A stretch of 64,000 nt of DNA, taken from the NCBI GenBank assembly GCA_030682715.1, contig JAUXNQ010000042.1:1-64000 (forward strand). Direction: 5' to 3'. Origin of the DNA: Methylotenera sp. (GTDB lineage: Bacteria > Pseudomonadota > Gammaproteobacteria > Burkholderiales > Methylophilaceae). Made by a program: the position numbers and the translations under genes. Shown piece by piece: positions 31,183 through 41,510 of the stretch. Every line of letters begins with the position of its first letter. Positions within the stretch are counted from its first letter, which is position 1. The notes beneath the pieces are model-generated. The model did no database searches, had not been told where the DNA came from, and saw nothing but the letters and a program-made list of their open reading frames with translations.

Positions 31183-31184
31183 GT

Positions 31185-32255
31185 TCAAGGCGCTGGATTC
31201 ATCATCGTCAAATGTAAATGCTCAATCTCTTGCATCACTTCTGGCGATAACCGCGTATCCCATGCATCAATATTTTCTTTTAACTGCTGCATCGTAGTCG
31301 CACCAATAATCGTGCTACTCACAAACCAGCGGTGATACACAAAGCTCAATGCTAATTGTGTTGGTGTAAGCCCATGTGCCCTAGCCAGCTTGGCATAGGC
31401 AGCACTCGCAGGAAATACGTTTGGCTTTTTGTAGCGTTGCGCATAGCCTAAAAACATGGTGACGCGCCCTTTTGCCTCTGGGTTATCAATGTACTTTGCG
31501 GTGAGGTGACCAAATGCCAGCGGTGAGTATGCAAGCAAACCCACTTGCTCGCGATACAACACTTCAGACATACCAAACTCCATGCCGCGGTTAATCAAGT
31601 TATAGCAGTTTTGGACACTGGCAATATGCGGCAGATTGTAAGCTTTAGCGATACGCACAAACTCCATCACACCCCACGGTTGCTCATTCGATAAACCGAC
31701 ATAACGCACCTTGCCCTCTTGCACTAACTCAGCCAGCGTTTCCAGTTGGTTTTGTATCGATACCCATGCATTCTCTTCCCCTTGCTGATAAACACCAGAC
31801 TCAAACTCACCCGCAGGGTCAAACTGATATTGCCCAAACATCGGCACATTGCGCTCTGGCCAATGCAGTTGGTATAAATCGATATAATCAGTCTGCAAAC
31901 GCTGTAACGAGCCCTCAATTGCCTCGCGAATATTGGCACGGTCTAGCGACGGTGGGCCGCCGCGAATCCAATCTAACCCACGGCGTGGCCCAGAAACTTT
32001 ACCCGCTAATATAATTTGGTCACGTGGCTGCTTCTTTAACCAATTTCCCACCATAGACTCAGTACGCGTATAGGTTTCAGCCTTAGGCGGTACTGGGTAC
32101 ATTTCAGCCGTATCAATAAAATTAATGCCGCGCGCCAACGCATAATCTAATTGCGCGTGCGCCTCTGCCTCAGAGTTTTGGTCACCATACGTCATTGTGC
32201 CTAAGCAAACTTTAGAAACATTAAGTGCCGAGGCGCCTAACTTAGTCAATTCCAC
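31185..32255 (-). CDS. aldo/keto reductase (Tas-like)
   Basis: LGTMTYGDQNSEAEAHAQLDYALARGINFIDTAEMYPVPPKAET, YIDLYQLHWPER. Confidence 0.93.
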   Translation of the reverse strand: MELTKLGASALNVSKVCLGTMTYGDQNSEAEAHAQLDYALARGINFIDTAEMYPVPPKAETYTRTESMVGNWLKKQPRDQIILAGKVSGPRRGLDWIRGGPPSLDRANIREAIEGSLQRLQTDYIDLYQLHWPERNVPMFGQYQFDPAGEFESGVYQQGEENAWVSIQNQLETLAELVQEGKVRYVGLSNEQPWGVMEFVRIAKAYNLPHIASVQNCYNLINRGMEFGMSEVLYREQVGLLAYSPLAFGHLTAKYIDNPEAKGRVTMFLGYAQRYKKPNVFPASAAYAKLARAHGLTPTQLALSFVYHRWFVSSTIIGATTMQQLKENIDAWDTRLSPEVMQEIEHLHLTMMNPAP

Positions 32256-32322
32256 TGTACAACCTCATTTATTTTAAAAAATATCAGCATCAGCACTTGA
32301 AATTAATTTTTAGTGCCCCAAA

Positions 32323-32349
32323 TTAGCAATCAAGGTGTGCGAGTGCTAA
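32323..32349 (+). promoter_or_regulatory. CIRCE-like HrcA operator upstream of groES
   Basis: TTAGCAATC-N9-GAGTGCTAA versus consensus TTAGCACTC-N9-GAGTGCTAA (one mismatch). Confidence 0.85.
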
Positions 32350-32416
32350 AATACCGCATTACCCATGCAATTCAATATTTAGATGTATATTTTAAGACCT
32401 AATCAGGAGAAACCGT

Positions 32417-32704
32417 ATGAAAATTCGTCCTTTACACGATCGCGTGATTGTTAAACGTTCAGAAGAAGAGCGTACAACCGCATCTGGCATTGTGATTCCA
32501 GATTCTGCCACAGAAAAACCAGACCAAGGCGTTATTCAAGCGATTGGTTCAGGCAAACGCGATGAAAGCGGCAAAGTAATTGCCCTTGACGTTAAAGTAG
32601 GCGACAAAGTGCTTTTCGGCAAATACGCAGGCCAAACTGTTAAAGTTGACGGTGAAGAGCTGTTGGTTATGCGCGAAGAAGACATCATGGCTATCGTCGA
32701 ATAA
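32417..32704 (+). CDS. groES: co-chaperonin GroES
   Basis: [31 protein letters not shown]. Confidence 0.98.
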   Translation: MKIRPLHDRVIVKRSEEERTTASGIVIPDSATEKPDQGVIQAIGSGKRDESGKVIALDVKVGDKVLFGKYAGQTVKVDGEELLVMREEDIMAIVE

Positions 32705-32754
32705 CTTGGCGGTCTGCGAGTTCGCGCTACTGCGTTGCTCGAAGCCGTTTAAGC

Positions 32755-32780
32755 TTGCCGTACTTTACGTACTGTCTGCG
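32755..32780. repeat. dispersed element core, copy 1 (groES-groEL spacer)
   Basis: ttgccgtactttacgtactgtctgcg; 24/26 identical to 34704-34729. Confidence 0.75.
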
Positions 32781-32870
32781 CTTAATACGTTTCTCGCGTC
32801 TTGTATCGCTTCCTCTCGCCACCCCAAGCGTGATGATTTAGTTCGACTTTTTTAATTTTTAACAGGATAT

Positions 32871-34651
<1,781 letters not shown>

Positions 34652-34652
<1 letters not shown>

Positions 34653-34777
34653 ATCTGACTTTCAGTTCATCGATGATGCGTTGTTGGTTTCATCATTTAC
34701 TCCTTGCCGTACTTAACGTACTGCCTGCGTCGTAAATGATTTCACCAGCTAGCCTCACCTTCGAGCTGAAGCCAGAT
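34652..34777. repeat. TIR-flanked miniature element, copy 3 (downstream of groEL)
   Basis: ends atctgactttcagttc / gagctgaagccagat (imperfect TIR), core GTACttaacGTAC. Confidence 0.6.
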
Positions 34778-34805
34778 TGCTATAATGCAACTGCACTAAA
34801 AACAA

Positions 34806-34836
34806 AAAGCCCCGCAATTTTGCGGGGCTTTTTTTA
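34806..34836 (+). terminator. intrinsic terminator downstream of groEL
   Basis: AAAGCCCCGCA-atttt-TGCGGGGCTTTTTTT. Confidence 0.92.
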
Positions 34837-34970
34837 TTTTATCCGATACGTTATTACAGTACGTAGTCTCGATGGAATGCAGTGAAATCGAGGGAATTTA
34901 GCTGGTTACCCTTGATTTCGCGATGCTGCATCAAGGCTACGCTAGCTGTATCAAGGCTTGCTTAACAAGT

Positions 34971-35007
34971 GTAGGGTGGGCAAAACGGGTTGCCTTGCCC
35001 ACCCTAC
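34971..35007. repeat. REP-like palindrome (GTAGGGTGGGCAA family)
   Basis: Perfect 13-bp stem GTAGGGTGGGCAA...TTGCCCACCCTAC, 3' of the autotransporter gene. Confidence 0.85.
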
Positions 35008-35024
35008 GCAACTTTTAGAGGAAA

Positions 35025-36968
35025 TCAAAAGTTAGCGCGCAAGCCCGCCGTTACACCCCAAGTAGCATCGCCACCGCTACTGGCGGCATTTGCGCCCACG
35101 GTAAGCGCAACGTTATCGGTAAAGCGGTGGTCAACATCCAGCGTAGTGCGCACCCAGCTTTGATTGACGCTTTGTCCTGGCAGGTTCTGGTTAAGCATAC
35201 CCAAACCTATTACTTGCACTTTTACACCATCGGTATTGGCATCTATGCGATGCACGGCTTCCAAGCCTAAGCGTAAATCGGTATTGGCTGCCAGTGCGGT
35301 TTTGGCAGCGGCACCCAATCGAATATCTTGCGTGCGCCATGTTGCGGCAGAAAAATGTGCAGGAAAGCCACCACCTGTTTCAGTGTAGCTATCCATTTTG
35401 GTTTGCATCCAGGTATAAGCGGCGTAAGGGCTTAAGCTAAAGCGGCCAATCGTTGCGGCATCTTTCCAATCCATCCGTGCACGGGCAGCGTATGCGCGGC
35501 TATCTGGGCTGGCTTTTGAGCTATCTACCGTAGCACCGTTCATATAGTTGCGTGAAATATCCGTATCAAAACGACCATAATAGCCAGTGAAACTGGCTTC
35601 CAGACCATTGGCAAACGCGTTTGCCGCTTCGGCAATCAGGTATTGGCCGTTAAAACGGCTATCGCCACCTAGGCTTAAATCTTGCCTTGACCACGCCTGA
35701 CCAATACCCAAGCCTACACGTGCGGTACTAATGTCTTTACAAGCACCCACCTCAGCAATTTCCATGCGGCTATCAGTTTTGTTGTGGCGTCCGGCATCGA
35801 CTGTTACCCAAGCGCAGCCGCCGTCTTCACTGGTGCGTACCAAGCCGTTATCGAGTATAGATCGGTGGTGCGCGCCAAACATAGTCAAATTAGGCAAAGC
35901 CGCCCCTGCCTGCACACCACGTGCGCCAGCTTCTATTAAAGAGCTGTTGAAGGCGTTAATATCCGTCAACAAACCGGCACCTGCCGGACCGACCCGCGCC
36001 AGCCAGGCTTGATTATTACTGCCATCGCCCACCAGCACGTTACCGTCGGCAGAAACGCCGCTGGCCCTCTCCAAGACCAGCCCTGCAGGCACAGTCACCC
36101 CTGCGCCTGCCAACCAAGCCGCCACCGACTGCATATTAGTCGTTTGCGTCCAGCGGAAGGCCTCGGTATTGCTGCCGTTGTAGCTCTCACCCACCACCAC
36201 GCTGCCATCGGCAGAAACGCCGTAGGCAGAGCTAGACCAGCCCGTGCCGAGAAAGCCCAGACCAGTCATGACGTTGTTTGTCCAGCGAAAGGCCTCGGTA
36301 GAGTTGCCGTTGTGGCTCTCACCCACCACCACGCTGCCATCGGCAGAAACGCCGCGGGCCTCGCTATACGACCCCGTGCCGAGAAAGCCCAGGCCAGTCA
36401 TGCCGTTGTTCGTCCAGCGGAAGGCCTCGGTATTGCTGCCATTGTAGCCACTCCCCACCACCACGCTGCCATCGGCAGAAACGCCGAGGGCCTCGCTAAA
36501 CCACCCCGTGCCGAGAAAGCCCAGACCAGTCATGACGTTGTTTGTCCAGCGGAAGGCCTCGTAATAGGTGCCGTTGTCGGATACCCCCACCACCACGCTG
36601 CCATCGGCAGAAACGCCGTAGGCCTCGCTATACGACCCCGTGCCGAGAAAGCCCAGGCCAGTCATGCCGTTGTTCGTCCAGCGGAAGGCCTCGTAATCGC
36701 TGCCGTTGTAGCTGTTGTTGCTAAACCCCACCACCACGCTGCCATCGGCAGAAACGCCGTAGGCACCGCTATGCGTGCCCGTGCCGAGAAAGCCCAGGCC
36801 AGTGAATGCATCGGCAGCTTGCGCGGGTAGTGCCAGCAGACCTAGCATGATGGCAGTGAGTGGTTTAAGCCGGTATTTGGCTTCCCCACCAGCGTTGGCG
36901 CTAAAGCACCGAATGCTGGCGTGAAGGACAAAGCGCGACGAGGCGCTAACGTGCGTAGGTTGATGCAT
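35025..36968 (-). CDS. autotransporter with N-terminal HAF-type repeats and C-terminal beta-barrel
   Basis: Five near-identical 44-47 aa GLGFLGTGxxSxAxGVSADGSVVVG repeats; C-terminal barrel ending ...VTAGLRANF. Confidence 0.88.
   Translation of the reverse strand: MHQPTHVSASSRFVLHASIRCFSANAGGEAKYRLKPLTAIMLGLLALPAQAADAFTGLGFLGTGTHSGAYGVSADGSVVVGFSNNSYNGSDYEAFRWTNNGMTGLGFLGTGSYSEAYGVSADGSVVVGVSDNGTYYEAFRWTNNVMTGLGFLGTGWFSEALGVSADGSVVVGSGYNGSNTEAFRWTNNGMTGLGFLGTGSYSEARGVSADGSVVVGESHNGNSTEAFRWTNNVMTGLGFLGTGWSSSAYGVSADGSVVVGESYNGSNTEAFRWTQTTNMQSVAAWLAGAGVTVPAGLVLERASGVSADGNVLVGDGSNNQAWLARVGPAGAGLLTDINAFNSSLIEAGARGVQAGAALPNLTMFGAHHRSILDNGLVRTSEDGGCAWVTVDAGRHNKTDSRMEIAEVGACKDISTARVGLGIGQAWSRQDLSLGGDSRFNGQYLIAEAANAFANGLEASFTGYYGRFDTDISRNYMNGATVDSSKASPDSRAYAARARMDWKDAATIGRFSLSPYAAYTWMQTKMDSYTETGGGFPAHFSAATWRTQDIRLGAAAKTALAANTDLRLGLEAVHRIDANTDGVKVQVIGLGMLNQNLPGQSVNQSWVRTTLDVDHRFTDNVALTVGANAASSGGDATWGVTAGLRANF
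36138..36806 (-). repeat. five tandem coding repeats (about 132-141 bp units)
   Basis: Units MTGLGFLGTG...GVSADGSVVVG...EAFRWTNN in the autotransporter. Confidence 0.9.
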
Positions 36969-37071
36969 GTGGATCCCTTTCTGGGATTAAATATTATTTT
37001 TTATAATGTCTATGCAATGGCACCCCATGCAAGAACACTGCAAATAACGCTATCGCGATTTTAACTAAAGC

Positions 37072-37082
37072 GGGGGGGGGGG
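37072..37082. repeat. homopolymeric G11 tract
   Basis: c-ggggggggggg-t on + strand, 104-114 bp upstream of autotransporter start. Confidence 0.97.
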
Positions 37083-37116
37083 TAGCAAGCATTATCTTGC
37101 CCCAGCGAGTAGCCTT

Positions 37117-37195
37117 GTAGGGTGGGTCACTTGTAACCCACGCGTTGCAATAGTATAGCTGAACACTTCCGCGTGGGGTTAAAACCCCACCCTAC
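37117..37195. repeat. paired REP (BIME-like) unit, 79 bp
   Basis: Two hairpins GTGGGTcACttGTaACCCAC and GTGGGGTTaaAACCCCAC between GTAGGG...CCCTAC ends. Confidence 0.85.
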
Positions 37196-37247
37196 AAAAA
37201 CCAAGATGCCACCATTTTGGATATAAGCCTAAAGCTAGGAAACTCAG

Positions 37248-37275
37248 GTAGGGTGGGCAACTAGTTGCCCACGCG
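37248..37275 (+). repeat. REP palindrome upstream of RAYT
   Basis: GTAGGGTGGGCAACTAGTTGCCCACGCG; contains perfect 20-bp palindrome. Confidence 0.9.
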
Positions 37276-37299
37276 TAAAATATCCCGCACAATCTAACG

Positions 37300-37848
37300 A
37301 TGTCACATTATCGTCGCGCCAACACTGCTGGAGCCACTTACTTCTTCACTGTCGTCACTTATCGCAGGCGTCCGTTCCTGTGCGATGAGGATGTGCGTGA
37401 TGCATTAAAACAAGCGATTAATAAAGTACGCGAAAAACATCCTTTTACAATAGATGCTTGGGTTTTATTACCCGACCACATTCACACCATTTGGACATTG
37501 CCACCTAACGATGCCAACTTTGCACTCCGCTGGCAACTGATTAAACGCTATGTGACCCAAAGTTGCGGGGCACGCTTGCATAACCCGCAATGGATGAATA
37601 CATCCAAAGCAAAGCATCGTGAATCCACATTATGGCAACGCCGTTATTGGGAGCATCAAATTCGAGATGAGTTGGATTATGCAAAACACATGGATTATTT
37701 GCATTACAATCCAGTGAAGCATCAATTGGTAAAACAAGTCAAAGATTGGCCATACTCCACATTTCACCGCTACGTTAAACAAGGCGTTTATGATGAAAAT
37801 TGGGCAATAGAGGTATTATTAGAACAAAGTGATTTTGGCGATGAGTAA
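37300..37848 (+). mobile_element. REP-associated tyrosine transposase (RAYT, Y1/IS200-like)
   Basis: GATYFFTVVTYRRRPFL, WVLLPDHIHTIWTLP HxH motif, DYAKHMDYLHYNPVKHQLV, WPYSTFHRYV. Confidence 0.93.
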
Positions 37849-37872
37849 ACGGAGAAATTAAGTATTAAGCAA

Positions 37873-37900
37873 CGCGTGGGCAACCACTTGCCCACCCTAC
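37873..37900 (-). repeat. REP palindrome downstream of RAYT, inverted relative to 37248-37275
   Basis: CGCGTGGGCAACCACTTGCCCACCCTAC. Confidence 0.9.
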
Positions 37901-38001
37901 GCACTGCAAGTTAAATAAATATTCTCGCAATATTGCGAATCTTTTTTTGTGGGTTATCGTTTGAAAGAGAATGGCACGCTCACCAACTTTATGAGATTAA
38001 A

Positions 38002-38355
38002 ATGAATATCATCTTTATAACTGTGATTGTTTTATATGCAGTTGCAGTGATTGCCTATTTAGCAAAACCATCCAAAACAGTATTTGTTATTAAAATCAAC
38101 TGCCTACTAGTTAACGTCATCAAAGGCCATGCCCCAAATAAATTTGTCGCGGAATGCGAAGAGATTGCAAAAATCAGGAAAACTATTAAAGGTAAAATAT
38201 TTGGTATTCGAGAAAGCGGAGGTATCAAGCTTGAATTCTCGAAATCAATAAGTGATGCAGAGAAGCAAGTATTTAGAAATGTTTGGCCTAATGATTATCT
38301 TGGTGGGAGTCCCCCACCAAAATCAGGACTGAGAAAAAAAGCAAAGCATTTCTGA
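38002..38355 (+). CDS. DUF3634-like small membrane-anchored protein
   Basis: Internal ATG (MNIIFITVIVLYAVAV); IKGKIFGIRESGGIKLEFSKSISDAEKQVFRNVWPN. Confidence 0.6.
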   Translation: MNIIFITVIVLYAVAVIAYLAKPSKTVFVIKINCLLVNVIKGHAPNKFVAECEEIAKIRKTIKGKIFGIRESGGIKLEFSKSISDAEKQVFRNVWPNDYLGGSPPPKSGLRKKAKHF

Positions 38356-38504
38356 AGAGATACTCAGAAATGCTTAATGAAAATAACCCAAGCCAACTTC
38401 GCAGAGTTTTGTTTTATCCACCATTCTCCGTCATAATTATGGTTTATGCCGCTTGCATCACTCGCATTAAAAGTATCCCCCTTAAACAACGAAAGAAACT
38501 CACA

Positions 38505-39131
38505 ATGGCAATTGAATTAAACACTTTAACCCAACGCTTAAGCTATATCGTGGGTGAAAATATGGCGCATCAACTTAAGAATGATGGCTTAGCCTTAGAC
38601 GCAGACGCAGTTGCACAAGCTGTTATCGATGTAATGGCAGATACCCCATCACGTTTAACTGATGCAGAAAAACGCAGCACAGTTGAGCAAGTACAAAAAG
38701 AGAGCCAAGAAAAGCAAATGGCGGCACAGGCTGAGCAGTCTGCAAAAAACCAAGCTGAAGGCGCGGCTTATTTAGCTGAGAACGCTAAAAAAGAAGGTGT
38801 GATCACCACAGATAGCGGCCTGCAATATAAATCACTGGTGGCTGGCGATGGCGAAAAGCCAAGCAAAAGCAATAAAGTAAGAGTGCATTACAGAGGCACA
38901 CTGATTGATGGTACTGTGTTTGATAGCTCTTATGACCGTGGTGAACCTATCGTTTTCCCAGTCACTGGTGTGATTGCTGGTTGGGTTGAGGGTTTACAGT
39001 TAATGAACGTGGGCAGTAAGTTTGAGTTAACGATTCCATCAAATTTAGCCTATGGTGCAAACGGCAGTGGCCCAGCCATTGGCCCAGATGCAACATTGAT
39101 TTTTGAAGTTGAGTTATTAGCGATTGAATAA
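38505..39131 (+). CDS. FKBP-type peptidyl-prolyl isomerase (FkpA/Mip-like)
   Basis: LSYIVGENMAHQL, VHYRGTLIDGTVFDSSYDRGEPIVFPVTGVIAGWVEGLQLMNVGSKFELTIP; start re-assigned from 38370. Confidence 0.93.
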   Translation: MAIELNTLTQRLSYIVGENMAHQLKNDGLALDADAVAQAVIDVMADTPSRLTDAEKRSTVEQVQKESQEKQMAAQAEQSAKNQAEGAAYLAENAKKEGVITTDSGLQYKSLVAGDGEKPSKSNKVRVHYRGTLIDGTVFDSSYDRGEPIVFPVTGVIAGWVEGLQLMNVGSKFELTIPSNLAYGANGSGPAIGPDATLIFEVELLAIE

Positions 39132-39189
39132 GGCTAGCACTTATCGGGTGGGGTCTAATGTAAACCACTGATGTAAATTACTTAGCCAT

Positions 39190-39268
39190 GTAGCGTGGGT
39201 CACTTGTGACCCACGCGTTGCAATCGTACATTTTGCAATTCCCACGTGGGGTTAAAACCCCACCCTAC
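39190..39268. repeat. paired REP (BIME-like) unit, 79 bp, second copy
   Basis: GTAGCGTGGGTCACTTGTGACCCACGCGTTGCAAT...GTGGGGTTAAAACCCCACCCTAC; same length and layout as 37117-37195. Confidence 0.88.
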
Positions 39269-39427
39269 AAAAATCACTAATTTACGCCCATCCTAATGAG
39301 ATTGGGAGTTTTAAACATTGCGAAAAGTCTCTTAGCATCTCCGCCTATCACAATATCTTTTTACCATTGATGTCCTGATATTACTACCCAGCTAACGCAC
39401 TCTAAAACCATTGCCCAATAAAATCTT

Positions 39428-40264
39428 ATGCAATTACATTACCAAATCTCAAGCAATCAAACCCTAGGCGATAAAACTTTAGCCCAAACCCAACCTCTTA
39501 TTTTGTTGCACGGTTTATTTGGCTCTGGCGATAACTGGGGCAAGGTTGCTAAGCACTTTTCGCAGCACTACCAAGTGATTAGTGTAGATTTACGCAATCA
39601 CGGCAAATCTCCACATAGTGACTCACAAACCTACACCGAGATGGCAGATGATCTGCTTAAGTTATGCGATACGCTAGGTTTAGACCGCATTCACTTACTT
39701 GGGCACTCACTAGGCGGAAAAGTGGCGATGCAATTTGCTACGCAATTTCCTGATAGGCTAGAAAAATTGATTGTGGTGGACATGGCGATACGGACTTATC
39801 CCGATGCATATACGCATATGATTGATACGATGATGGCAGTTGACCTCAGTACTATGCAAAGCCGCAGTGACGTGGACAAAGCATTGATTGGCAAGATTCC
39901 CCACGCGATGGTACGCCAATTTTTACTGATGAATTTAATCAAGTCAGACGTCAATCACGCAGAAAGTGATGTAAATAATACTGGCCTTACATGGCGCATT
40001 AACCTAGCCGCTCTCAAAGCTAACTACCCTCACCTGCTTCAAGCCGTGTGTGAAAATGCACACTATGAAAAGCCTAGCCTATTTATCCGCGGTGAACGCA
40101 GTGATTACGTGCAGGATGCAGACATTGAACATATCAACACCCATTTTACCAACGCACAGTTTGCCAGCCTAGCAACAAACCACTGGGTGCACGCAGAGCA
40201 GCCACAAGCATTTATTGAAGTGGTAGATAATTTTCTTGCGAGTGAAATGCGGATCAATATCTAA
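39428..40264 (+). CDS. alpha/beta hydrolase (YbfF-like)
   Basis: LHGLFGSGDNWG, LLGHSLGGKVAMQFA nucleophile elbow, NHWVHAEQP. Confidence 0.93.
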   Translation: MQLHYQISSNQTLGDKTLAQTQPLILLHGLFGSGDNWGKVAKHFSQHYQVISVDLRNHGKSPHSDSQTYTEMADDLLKLCDTLGLDRIHLLGHSLGGKVAMQFATQFPDRLEKLIVVDMAIRTYPDAYTHMIDTMMAVDLSTMQSRSDVDKALIGKIPHAMVRQFLLMNLIKSDVNHAESDVNNTGLTWRINLAALKANYPHLLQAVCENAHYEKPSLFIRGERSDYVQDADIEHINTHFTNAQFASLATNHWVHAEQPQAFIEVVDNFLASEMRINI

Positions 40265-40432
40265 AATTTTATAAAATTAACGATGCGCTTGGGTGTTTGA
40301 AAATCAGTTTGAAATAGGTTTGCTACTCAATTTGGGGAAGGATGCCTCAGCAGTCATTAGCTGACGTTTACACAAATTCAGGACACCTTCCGCCGTAAGT
40401 CACTTGTAGCTACCATACTTACAACTTAAAAG

Positions 40433-41254
40433 CTAACCAAACTGGTAAGAAGCCATGACCACACCAAATACCGCATCAGTAAAAATACGTTCGCCAATAC
40501 TATCACCTGCCGCACCTGCCACCACCATCAACGGGATAAGATGATCTTCTCTTGGGTGCACTAACCGCGCACATGGCGCTTGCTCCCAATCTACCAACGC
40601 CTGATTACGCTGATGCAGATCATGATTAGTCACTGCTTCATATAAATATTGCTCAAATTGCACAGAAGGCTCAAGTGATGCTGGCCTGCCAAATCCACGC
40701 ATATTATGATAAGTGAGCCCACTACCGATAATGAGAACGCCTTCATCTCTTAAAGGTGCAAGGGCCTCACCAAGCTTGATATGCTCAAGTGGGTCATAAG
40801 TAGTTTTCATGGAAAGCAGCACAACTGGAATATCCGCATCAGGGTACATCAGCATGAGCGGTACAAAAGTGCCGTGATCAAACCCTCTTTGTGCATCTTT
40901 GAGCACATTGACCCCAGTTAACGCCAACAGCTCGCTAACTCTTTTAGCTAACGCAGGGCTACCACTCGCAGGGTATTGCACATGATAAGTATGCTCAGGG
41001 AAACCGAAATAGTCATATACCATGGGCGGTTGCTTTGCGGTAGAGACTGTAAATTGCGGCTCTTCCCAGTGACCTGTAATCACCAAAATGGCCTTAGGTT
41101 TTGCAGGCAAACTTGCTGGTAACTTAGCTAACTCAGTTTCTGTTACCGCAAAACGCTGACGCATATCTTCAATATAAGGCCAAGGCCCGCCACCATGGGA
41201 AATAAACAACGTTGGAAATCTAACGTTTGGTTTTATACTGATATTTTGCTTCAT
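40433..41254 (-). CDS. DODA-type extradiol ring-cleavage dioxygenase family protein (YgiD-like)
   Basis: PTLFISHGGGPWP, FDHGTFVPLMLMYPDADIPVV, GSGLTYHNMRGF. Confidence 0.92.
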   Translation of the reverse strand: MKQNISIKPNVRFPTLFISHGGGPWPYIEDMRQRFAVTETELAKLPASLPAKPKAILVITGHWEEPQFTVSTAKQPPMVYDYFGFPEHTYHVQYPASGSPALAKRVSELLALTGVNVLKDAQRGFDHGTFVPLMLMYPDADIPVVLLSMKTTYDPLEHIKLGEALAPLRDEGVLIIGSGLTYHNMRGFGRPASLEPSVQFEQYLYEAVTNHDLHQRNQALVDWEQAPCARLVHPREDHLIPLMVVAGAAGDSIGERIFTDAVFGVVMASYQFG

Positions 41255-41392
41255 ATTAAGTAAGCTACTCTTTATTTCTTACGTTTAAAACAACCACATA
41301 ATTAATTTACAAACAATTACATATTGTTTACAATTTGTAAGAATTAAGTTTATACTTATCGCCATATAAAGCCTGCTGAACAAATAGCAGGC

Positions 41393-41510
41393 AAAAAAAA
41401 GACCCCAACCAAGGGGATGAAATTGGGGTCCAAAAGTGCCTCATCGTCTAAGGCTTCCGCTCAGGGAGGATTGGAGCGGAAAGGTAACTTGCGTTACCTG
41501 TTAACTCTGA
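41393..41510 (-). ncRNA. candidate small RNA with anti-Shine-Dalgarno loop and intrinsic terminator
   Basis: Minus strand: GGTAAC-gcaa-GTTACC; CCGCTC-caatCCTCCCt-GAGCGG; terminator GACCCCAA...TTGGGGTC-TTTTTTTT; no ORF; 5' end approximate. Confidence 0.6.

Noticed and set aside
36138-36806. Regularly spaced direct repeats resembling a CRISPR-like array
   Set aside because: Unit length (about 132 bp) and an intact reading frame show it is a coding repeat, and no cas genes are present.
36009-36830. 273-aa plus-strand ORF opposite the autotransporter repeats
   Set aside because: Antisense shadow of the tandem HAF repeats; biased His/Ala/Arg composition; the minus-strand frame has a signal peptide and a barrel.
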